NCBI GenBank assembly: GCA_034189725.1
Contig: JAXHUK010000094.1
Coordinates: 1 to 6,824 of the forward strand
DNA: 6,824 nt
Source of the DNA: JAXHUK01 sp034189725
GTDB taxonomy: Bacteria; Chloroflexota; Dehalococcoidia; SZUA-161
Direction of reading: 5' to 3'
The notes below the pieces were generated by a model. It had not been told where the DNA came from and did not search any database. It saw only the letters and a list, made by a program, of their open reading frames with translations. The first letter of the stretch is position 1. The number at the start of each line of letters is the position of its first letter. Below, piece after piece: positions 1 to 5,523 of this stretch. The position numbers were made by a program, and so were the translations under genes.

Positions 1-1
1 T

Positions 2-1039
2 ATAGCCGTTGCTACTACGCATTTCAGCGAACTCAAGATGTTTGCCCATACCACACCTGGTTTGCGAAATGCATCACTGGATTTCGATCCGGTCACACTC
101 ATGCCAACATATCACCTCACCATGGGTGTACCTGGCGGGAGTAATGCTCTGGCTATAGCTACTCAGTTGGGACTGCCCCCTGAAATAATCACTGCTGCCA
201 GGGAAATGCTGTCCAAAGGTTCCGCAGACGTTGAGATCATGTTAGCAGATTTAACCAGTGAAAAGCAGAGAATCGAGAACCTGCGCTCTGTACTGGAAAA
301 GGATACCGATGAGGCACAACGACTGAGAAGTCAACTGGAGCATGAGCTTCAAACACTGCGAGAACAAAAAGAAACTATGCTTCGTCACGAAAGAGACAAG
401 CTGGCTGATGAGGCAGCAGAATTACATCGAGAAGCACAACATGCAGCATCCGAACTCAAGAAGAAACGCTCACAAGAAAATCTGGAGCAGGCTGAGAGAG
501 CATTGGCCACAATGCGTGAGCGTATAACGGAGCTCAGCTCCAGTATCAAAGCCAGTCACAGCAGTGTGACTGGAGAACCCGGCGAGGCAAGCCACATCAA
601 GGTAGGTGATAAGGTATGGCTCACAGATATCAACACGTGGGGAACAGTCCTCTCCATTAGAGAAGACGAGGGCCAGATCGAGGTCCAGGTGGGACACACC
701 AGGCTCAGTATGGGTTTGCATGACGCTGAGAAGATCAAACCTCCCCCGGGGAAGGTGTTACCCAAACCTCCTGCGGTAAAACAAACAGTTACCAGAGCAA
801 CCTCACTGGAGCTTGACCTACGCGGTAGACGGGCTGATGAGGTCGTCCTCAAGCTCGACAGATACCTCAACGAAGCATCACTGGCACGCTTTAGCCGGGT
901 GCGTATCATACACGGATTCGGTACCGGTACAGTACGTCAGATTGTAAGAGACATGCTCGCCTCTCATCCTCTGGTTAAGTCATTCCGCTCCGGTGAGCAG
1001 GGTGAGGGTGGGGATGGCGTTACCATGGTGAATCTATGA
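2..1039 (+). CDS. mutS2: Endonuclease MutS2, C-terminal part (5' end outside the window)
   Basis: The frame is open from the window edge; 345 residues are visible. It begins in the conserved end of the MutS ATPase domain (VATTHFSELK, bases 8-37) and continues with the typical TYHLTMGVPGGSNAL stretch. The Walker A and B motifs must lie upstream. A long charged coiled coil follows (about 257-550), then a KOW-like small beta domain (about 596-736), and a C-terminal Smr domain with LDLRG (812-826), HGFGTG (911-928) and a GEGGDG turn near the end. This order is that of MutS2, not of mismatch-repair MutS1, which has no Smr domain. MutS2 proteins were described as recombination suppressors; in Bacillus subtilis MutS2 binds collided ribosomes and promotes their rescue. 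The LDLR motif of nuclease-competent Smr domains is intact. The next gene starts 38 nt after the stop and encodes a release-factor-like protein, which favours the ribosomal role. There is no sign of frameshift. Confidence 0.95.
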   Translation: MAVATTHFSELKMFAHTTPGLRNASLDFDPVTLMPTYHLTMGVPGGSNALAIATQLGLPPEIITAAREMLSKGSADVEIMLADLTSEKQRIENLRSVLEKDTDEAQRLRSQLEHELQTLREQKETMLRHERDKLADEAAELHREAQHAASELKKKRSQENLEQAERALATMRERITELSSSIKASHSSVTGEPGEASHIKVGDKVWLTDINTWGTVLSIREDEGQIEVQVGHTRLSMGLHDAEKIKPPPGKVLPKPPAVKQTVTRATSLELDLRGRRADEVVLKLDRYLNEASLARFSRVRIIHGFGTGTVRQIVRDMLASHPLVKSFRSGEQGEGGDGVTMVNL

Positions 1040-1077
1040 TCCAGGCGGGGTAACTGCCCCATACTTCAATTAAGCTT

Positions 1078-1854
1078 ATGTCTATCTCACATCGCCGCAA
1101 ACTCAACAGAATACAGATGCTGCGATTACTCGATGAGTTGGAAGCTGCTCCGGGTTTGGCAGTATCACTATACGTGCCGCCAGGTGCGCCTGCATCCGAG
1201 ATCGAGAAAACGCTCACCAGTATTCCGGATGTGGAAGATCTTTTACCCGATATCATCAATACATGCGCTCGCTCAGCAACAGGCGCAGCCCTTTTCTGGG
1301 GCGAGCACAGAAAATACCTGGTGCTGCCGCCATTTCCCATAACAGACAGGCTCTTCTCAAGCGGCTATACTGTTGAACCCCTGCGCTCGCTCCTGCAACG
1401 GGAACGCACGATTGCCCTGATATTGATTCGCTTAGGCTCATATGCCATTGGCGTATTCCAGGGAGAAAAATTGTTATCAAGCAAAGTGGGCACAGGCCAT
1501 ATTCACTCGCGTCATAAAAAAGGAGGCTCCTCACAGCGACGTTTTGAGAGGGGCCGTGAAAAACAGATAGAGTACTTCTTCGATCGCGTATGCGGCCATG
1601 TACGAGAGCATCTGGAACCGTTCATACAACAACTGGACCATGTAGTCTACGGGGGGGAACGCCATACACTGCTCTCCTTTCGCAAACAATGCCAGTTTCT
1701 TACGGCAATCGATGATCGGAGTGCAGGAAAACTACTCAACATTCGTGAACCTCGTCAATCAACGCTGGAAGCAGCAATAAGTGAAGTCTGGGCAAGCGAA
1801 GTAATTGACCTGAATGTTGAGGATATGCTACACTATCGATTTATGGGCTTGTAA
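1078..1854 (+). CDS. Vms1/ANKZF1-like release factor (VLRF1 family), candidate peptidyl-tRNA hydrolase
   Basis: The protein has 258 residues, is soluble, and has no signal peptide. The N-terminal half (about 25-130) has the alternating strand/helix pattern of an eRF1 domain-2-like fold (LAVSLYVPP, ALFWGEHRKYLVLPPFP, IALILIRLGSYAIGVFQGE). A basic loop at 143-164 reads HSRHKKGGSSQRRFERGREK. The GSSQ inside it (G150-Q153) fits the GxxQ catalytic motif of yeast Vms1 and the bacterial VLRF1 family, which takes the place of the GGQ of classical release factors. A helical/beta tail (165-258) resembles the rest of that domain. Vms1 cleaves peptidyl-tRNA on stalled 60S subunits; by analogy this protein would free nascent chains on obstructed 50S subunits. 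The ankyrin, zinc-finger and VIM parts of the eukaryotic proteins are absent. The ATG at 1078 has no clear Shine-Dalgarno sequence, and Met14 (1117) is an alternative. Co-transcription with mutS2 is likely. Family assignment is by motif recall, not by a search. Confidence 0.72.
   Translation: MSISHRRKLNRIQMLRLLDELEAAPGLAVSLYVPPGAPASEIEKTLTSIPDVEDLLPDIINTCARSATGAALFWGEHRKYLVLPPFPITDRLFSSGYTVEPLRSLLQRERTIALILIRLGSYAIGVFQGEKLLSSKVGTGHIHSRHKKGGSSQRRFERGREKQIEYFFDRVCGHVREHLEPFIQQLDHVVYGGERHTLLSFRKQCQFLTAIDDRSAGKLLNIREPRQSTLEAAISEVWASEVIDLNVEDMLHYRFMGL
1805..1834 (+). promoter_or_regulatory. Possible sigma-70 promoter for the nuoE-like operon, inside the end of the VLRF1-like gene
   Basis: TTGACC (1805-1810) and TACACT (1829-1834) are separated by 18 bases. 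The -35 box matches consensus at 5 of 6 positions, the -10 box at 4 of 6. Transcription would start near 1841 and give a leader of about 140 nt before the nuoE-like start. This is a motif match only; read-through from the upstream genes is an alternative. Confidence 0.3.
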
Positions 1855-1861
1855 AAGTTAT

Positions 1862-1941
1862 GCTCCGTTGCCTACAAACTACACGGGTTATCGAAAGGCT
1901 GCGGAGCTTCGCAGTTAATGATCTCAAAGGGATGAATCCCT
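1862..1941 (+). promoter_or_regulatory. Structured leader with competing hairpins upstream of the nuoE-like gene
   Basis: Three inverted repeats lie in this leader. (a) GCTCCGTTGCCT (1862-1873) pairs with AGGCTGCGGAGC (1896-1907): ten Watson-Crick pairs, one G-U and one mismatch, loop of 22. (b) CTGCG (1899-1903) pairs with CGCAG (1910-1914). (c) AGGGA-TGAA-TCCCT (1928-1941) is a separate compact hairpin. Stems (a) and (b) use the same bases 1899-1907 and cannot form together, the arrangement expected of an attenuator or a translation switch. No T-tract follows any stem, so a simple terminator is unlikely. It could equally be the remnant of a small repeat element. No known riboswitch class is recognised. 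Confidence 0.35.
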
Positions 1942-1966
1942 GCGGATTAAACTCGCTTACATAAAC

Positions 1967-1975
1967 GGAAAGGAG
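1967..1975 (+). promoter_or_regulatory. Ribosome binding site of the nuoE-like gene
   Basis: GGAAAGGAG lies 6 nt before the ATG at 1982. It is a strong Shine-Dalgarno match and fixes the start, hence the reality of the long N-terminal extension of this protein. Confidence 0.8.
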
Positions 1976-1981
1976 CACAAA

Positions 1982-2647
1982 ATGGCAGGGGACAAGGGAA
2001 AAGCTCTGTCCGCAGAGAATTCACCCACGAAAAAAAAGAGGGGAAATAACAAAACCGCAACCTCAAAAACTACGAAAGGTGTTCACTACGAGGATGAACG
2101 ATATTCTGAGGATGCCCTGAATCGCATGAGCGAAAGGATGGGGGTACCTGCAAGTCAGATCTCTCACATGCTCGAGACGCTCAAGCAGGCTGCTCAGGAT
2201 TCAGATGCTATCGCTAAAATCACAGATGCATACAATGGTGATAAATCAGCCTTGATACAGGTACTCCTCCAAATTCAACGGGAAAATCGTTGGCTCCCCA
2301 AGAGTGTATTGATATCAGTTTGCGAGAAGTTAGGTGTTCCGATAAGCCAGGCGTATAGAATTGCCACGTTCTACAAAGCTTTTAGCCTGACTCCACAAGG
2401 ACGTCATGGTATATCAGTATGCATGGGCACCGCCTGTCACGTTCGTCAAGCACCGCGTCTTTTGGACAGGGTGAAAGATACAATAGGTATCCAACCCGGT
2501 GAAACCAGCGCTGATGAGAAATTCACTCTGGAGACTGTCAACTGCCTGGGATGTTGCGCCCTTGGCCCGGTTATGGTTGTCGACGATAAATATTATAGTA
2601 ATCCCTCAGTACATGAGATTGAGCAGATTGTGAATGCCTGCGAGTAG
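1982..2647 (+). CDS. nuoE: NuoE-like [2Fe-2S] thioredoxin-fold subunit of a soluble NADH dehydrogenase/diaphorase, with basic N-terminal extension
   Basis: The protein has 221 residues, against about 150-180 for typical NuoE/HydC/HndA. Residues from about 80 on are canonical: a helical bundle (YNGDKSALIQVLLQIQ, then LGVPISQAYRIATFYKAF) followed by the thioredoxin-like ferredoxin. Its ligands are Cys147 and Cys152 (CMGTAC) and Cys188 and Cys192 (CLGCC). The spacing C-x4-C and C-x3-C is that of the N1a cluster. In the family this subunit sits beside NuoF/HydB and takes or stores electrons near the FMN. Residues 1-35 are rich in Lys, Ser, Thr and Asn (KKKR at 17-20), low in complexity and probably disordered; 42-78 look like an added helical segment. 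The strong ribosome binding site before ATG 1982 supports this start. It is the first gene of a three-gene operon; the next start is 19 nt past the stop. The symbol denotes family only: this is not the 14-subunit complex I operon. Confidence 0.9.
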   Translation: MAGDKGKALSAENSPTKKKRGNNKTATSKTTKGVHYEDERYSEDALNRMSERMGVPASQISHMLETLKQAAQDSDAIAKITDAYNGDKSALIQVLLQIQRENRWLPKSVLISVCEKLGVPISQAYRIATFYKAFSLTPQGRHGISVCMGTACHVRQAPRLLDRVKDTIGIQPGETSADEKFTLETVNCLGCCALGPVMVVDDKYYSNPSVHEIEQIVNACE

Positions 2648-2653
2648 GTAATG

Positions 2654-2663
2654 AAAGGAAGTG
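2654..2663 (+). promoter_or_regulatory. Ribosome binding site that selects ATG 2667 for the nuoF-like gene
   Basis: AAAGGAAGTG precedes the ATG at 2667, with AAAGGA ending 7 nt before it. The GTG at 2661, in the same frame, overlaps this site and would have almost no spacing. ATG 2667 is therefore the likelier start, giving 640 rather than 642 residues. Confidence 0.7.
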
Positions 2664-2666
2664 ATT

Positions 2667-4589
2667 ATGGCTCGACTGAAGTCAACCGCTGACTTAGAGA
2701 AAACACGACAAAAAATACTATCCAAACGAGACCCAAGCAGACCTTGCATCACTGTTTGCGCTGGTACAGGGTGCCACGCCCTGGGCGCCAATTTAGTCTA
2801 TGAAGCTTTTATCAATGAAATTGCTAAAAATGGCCTCAATAAAAAGGTGGACATCAGGCGAACCGGTTGTCACGGTTTTTGTGAAAGGGGACCCATAACT
2901 GTCATTTTCCCGGATGAGATATGCTATCTGGGGATAAAGGCAGAGGACGTCCCTGAGATCATCTCCACCACTTTGATAGAAAAGCGGTTGGTTGACCGTT
3001 TGCTCTATGAAGATAAAGATGGTGTAAAGATCGCTCACGAGGGCGATATACCATTCTACAAACACCAGCAACGACTCATCTTCGGGAGTAACCAGCATAT
3101 CGATCCCGAAAGTATCGAAGACTACATTGCACTGGGTGGGTATTCCGCATTGGCCAAGGCTTTATCCACCATGAAACCAGATGATGTCCTCGATACGATC
3201 AAACGAGCGAACCTGAGAGGTCGGGGAGGTGGTGGTTTCCCTGCGGGCGTTAAGTGGGAAACAACTCGTAATGCTCCCGGTGACATTAAATACGTGATCG
3301 TCAATGCTGATGAAGGTGATCCCGGAGCATTCATGGATCGTAGCTTGCTCGAGGGCAATCCCCATAGCGTCATCGAAGGTCTCATCATTGGGGCATACGC
3401 CGTTGGCTCCCATCAAGGGTATGTTTATGTGAGACAGGAATACCCACTTGCGGTGAGCAATCTCACGCTGGCCCTGAATCAAGCACGGGAACTTGGCATC
3501 CTGGGGAAAAACATACTTGATTCTGGATTCGATTTCGACGTTATCATACATCGTGGTGCCGGTGCTTTCGTATCCGGAGAATCGAGCGCCCTGATGAATG
3601 CCATCGAAGGGAAGGTGGGCGAACCACGGCCCAAATACATACGCACTGCGGTGAGTGGTATCTGGGAACGTCCCAGCAATCTCAACAATGTAGAGACTTG
3701 GGCTAACGTACCACTCATTATAGATAAAGGTGCCGATTGGTTCACCAGTATTGGCACTGAGGGAAGCAAGGGAACAAAGATTTTCTCTCTTGTGGGCAAG
3801 GTGAACAACACGGGTTTAGTGGAAGTTCCTATGGGTATATCTCTCAGGGAAATTATCTACGATATAGGTGGTGGCATCCCCCAGGGAAAGAAATTCAAAG
3901 CCGTTCAAACTGGCGGGCCATCTGGAGGATGTCTGCCTGAAAGTTACCTTGACATTCCCGTGGACTTTGACGAACTCTCAAAAGCGGGCTCAATGATGGG
4001 CTCTGGTGGCATGATAGTAATGGACGAAGACACGTGTATGGTGGACGTGGCGAGGTACTTCATCGACTTCCTTGCTGATGAATCCTGTGGAAAATGCGTG
4101 CCCTGTCGTGCAGGTTTGGAGCAGATGCTCAGTATCCTGGATAGAATCTGCAATGGTGAGGGCAAGGCAGAAGACATCGAAGTTTTGGAAGAGCTATCCG
4201 ATGTGCTTCAGGATTCCGCGCTGTGCGCATTAGGACAAACAGCACCCAATCCTGTGATGAGCACTATTCAGTACTTCAGGGATGAGTACGAAGCTCACAT
4301 TGAGCAAAAGCGGTGTCCTGCCGGGGTTTGCAAGGCACTCATCTCCTACTACATCGATCCCGAAAAGTGCCAGGCATGTAAAATCTGCCTCGGCGAATGC
4401 CCGGTACAAGCAATAAGCGGAGACAAAAACATCATTCACATTATTGACCAGGAGCTATGCACGAAGTGCAACACATGCTTCGAGGTTTGCCCCACACGAT
4501 TCTCGGCGGTAGTGAAAATCTCTGGGGAGCCAGTCCCCCCAGCACCGCCATATGGCACTGAGGTAGTGCGCAAGAAAGGAAAGCAATAA
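2667..4589 (+). CDS. nuoF: NuoF/HndC/HydB-like NADH-binding flavoprotein subunit (FMN, [2Fe-2S], three [4Fe-4S])
   Basis: The protein has 640 residues, much longer than the roughly 430-aa complex I NuoF but the size of HndC, HydB and HymB of soluble anaerobic enzymes. The domain order is: (1) a thioredoxin-like [2Fe-2S] domain, 25-110, with Cys31, Cys36, Cys68 and Cys72; (2) the NADH/FMN core, about 145-370, with RGRGGGGFPAGVKW (184-197), NADEGDPG (213-220) and RGAGAFVSGESSALM (296-310); (3) an SLBB-like segment, about 370-440; (4) an N3-type [4Fe-4S] site, SCGKCVPC (Cys474, 477, 480) plus Cys520; (5) CPAGVC (550-555), conserved in the HydB type; (6) a two-cluster ferredoxin with Cys568/571/574/578 and Cys598/601/604/608. 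It should oxidise NAD(P)H, or reduce NAD(P)+, through FMN. The usual GEETAL is GESSAL here (304-309), which may alter nucleotide binding. The stop overlaps the next start by one base. The class includes electron-bifurcating enzymes, but bifurcation cannot be inferred without the partner subunit. Confidence 0.93.
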   Translation: MARLKSTADLEKTRQKILSKRDPSRPCITVCAGTGCHALGANLVYEAFINEIAKNGLNKKVDIRRTGCHGFCERGPITVIFPDEICYLGIKAEDVPEIISTTLIEKRLVDRLLYEDKDGVKIAHEGDIPFYKHQQRLIFGSNQHIDPESIEDYIALGGYSALAKALSTMKPDDVLDTIKRANLRGRGGGGFPAGVKWETTRNAPGDIKYVIVNADEGDPGAFMDRSLLEGNPHSVIEGLIIGAYAVGSHQGYVYVRQEYPLAVSNLTLALNQARELGILGKNILDSGFDFDVIIHRGAGAFVSGESSALMNAIEGKVGEPRPKYIRTAVSGIWERPSNLNNVETWANVPLIIDKGADWFTSIGTEGSKGTKIFSLVGKVNNTGLVEVPMGISLREIIYDIGGGIPQGKKFKAVQTGGPSGGCLPESYLDIPVDFDELSKAGSMMGSGGMIVMDEDTCMVDVARYFIDFLADESCGKCVPCRAGLEQMLSILDRICNGEGKAEDIEVLEELSDVLQDSALCALGQTAPNPVMSTIQYFRDEYEAHIEQKRCPAGVCKALISYYIDPEKCQACKICLGECPVQAISGDKNIIHIIDQELCTKCNTCFEVCPTRFSAVVKISGEPVPPAPPYGTEVVRKKGKQ

Positions 4590-5200
4590 TGAACAAGGTG
4601 ACATTGAACATTGATGGTAAGGATGTTAAAGCTGAGAAGGGGATGACCATACTCGAAGCAGCTAAAACTGCTGACATCCACATCCCAACACTTTGTCATC
4701 ATAATAAATTGGCTCCCTACGGAGCGTGCCGGATTTGCATGGTGGAGATATCCAAGAACGGGAAGTCCAAGTTAGTTACTTCTTGCGTTTACGAAGTGGA
4801 AGAGGGCCTCGTGGTAAACACGGCCACTCCAAAAGTTATCAAGATCCGAAAAATGCTCATGGAGTTGATGCTCGCTTCAGCACCTGTTCTTAAGGAGGTT
4901 GGTCAACAGCACGGTGTGGAAAAGCCGAGGTTCGTATCTGAGCCAACCCAGTGTATACTCTGCGGGCTGTGCGTGCGTTACTGTGCAGAGGTAAAAGGCG
5001 CCCATGCCATCACGTTTGTCGGAAGGGGCACAAAGCGGCGCGTGGCCTTCATCGATGAGGTAGTCTCTACAGGAGTCTGCATGGACTGTCGAGAGTGCTA
5101 CGGTGTTTGTCCCACCGGTAAAATACCCAGGGAAACCGATGGTGCCTGTTTCGAGGGCATCACCGTTGAGGACGTCCTCAATAGCATCAATGCCAAGTGA
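4589..5200 (+). CDS. HoxU / NuoG-N-terminus-like iron-sulfur subunit ([2Fe-2S] plus two [4Fe-4S])
   Basis: The protein has 203 residues. An N-terminal plant-type ferredoxin domain (1-78) carries Cys36, Cys47, Cys50 and Cys66 for a [2Fe-2S] cluster. A linker of about 55 residues follows, then a bacterial-type ferredoxin domain with Cys122/125/128/132 (CILCGLCVRYC) and Cys164/167/170/174 (CMDCRECYGVC). This is the electron-relay portion shared by NuoG, HoxU, the N-terminus of HydA and subunits of NAD-dependent formate dehydrogenases. The His-Cys3 [4Fe-4S] site that normally lies between the two domains in NuoG is absent: the linker has no Cys. I recall this reduced form from stand-alone subunits in anaerobes. 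It starts on the ATG of TAATG, overlapping the nuoF-like stop by one base, with AAAGGAAA just upstream, so the two are probably translationally coupled. No catalytic domain is fused, and none follows within the window. Confidence 0.88.
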   Translation: MNKVTLNIDGKDVKAEKGMTILEAAKTADIHIPTLCHHNKLAPYGACRICMVEISKNGKSKLVTSCVYEVEEGLVVNTATPKVIKIRKMLMELMLASAPVLKEVGQQHGVEKPRFVSEPTQCILCGLCVRYCAEVKGAHAITFVGRGTKRRVAFIDEVVSTGVCMDCRECYGVCPTGKIPRETDGACFEGITVEDVLNSINAK

Positions 5201-5459
5201 CCCCTATTTTCAGAGTGGCCAGGGGACAACCATGTCATCACTGCTTTACAGGCTGTAACGAAAAGAGCAAGCAATTGCAGTAGAATAACAATCTGCAGGA
5301 TAGTGTGAAGTTACGGTATCCATATGCAGAACCGCAAAGGACCTCAAGTCGATTTTCAATTTGGAGATATTGTAGCAACGGAAAGTCTAGTTTACAAGCT
5401 CTTGCAAAGTTAATTCGGCATCGTTCTGAAGTTTCACAGTCCGACAATGACTGCCTTGT
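5201..5459 (+). other. Intergenic stretch without a supported gene
   Basis: The space between the iron-sulfur operon and the next promoter holds a weak inverted repeat CCCCT (5201-5205) / AGGGG (5221-5225) without a T-tract, so no clear terminator for the operon. It also has a 13-bp palindrome (5246-5258). An open frame of 29 codons from ATG 5324 has no ribosome binding site and I do not call it. Confidence 0.6.
5246..5258. promoter_or_regulatory. Perfect palindrome TTACAG-G-CTGTAA, possible operator
   Basis: Six-base arms around a single central base. It lies 46 nt after the end of the iron-sulfur operon and about 200 bp before the -35 box of the next gene. It matches no regulator consensus I can name and could be chance. 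Confidence 0.25.
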
Positions 5460-5488
5460 TTGACAACGAGCATCCTGGTAATTATACT
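5460..5488 (+). promoter_or_regulatory. Near-consensus sigma-70 promoter for the membrane protein gene
   Basis: TTGACA (5460-5465) is a perfect -35 box and TATACT (5483-5488) matches the -10 consensus at 5 of 6 positions. The spacer is exactly 17 nt. Transcription should start near 5495, giving a leader of about 29 nt before the GTG at 5524. This makes the membrane protein gene a unit separate from the upstream operon and suggests constitutive, fairly strong expression. Confidence 0.8.
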
Positions 5489-5523
5489 TAGACGAGGTCA
5501 AGTTTTTGGGATAGTATGAAGAG

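Noticed and set aside
556..909. 117-codon - strand frame inside mutS2
   Set aside because: It is a shadow of a clearly conserved + strand coding sequence with KOW and Smr motifs.
1047..1060. GGGG-TAACTG-CCCC hairpin between mutS2 and the VLRF1-like gene, as terminator
   Set aside because: The stem has only four pairs and no T-tract follows; the genes are more likely co-transcribed.
3162..3551. 129-codon - strand frame inside the nuoF-like gene
   Set aside because: It is antisense to the invariant NADH/FMN motifs and has no family features.
5201..5225. CCCCT/AGGGG inverted repeat as terminator of the redox operon
   Set aside because: Five pairs, a 15-nt loop and no T-tract; not convincing.
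5324..5413. 29-codon frame in the intergenic gap
   Set aside because: No ribosome binding site, no recognisable similarity, and length expected by chance.
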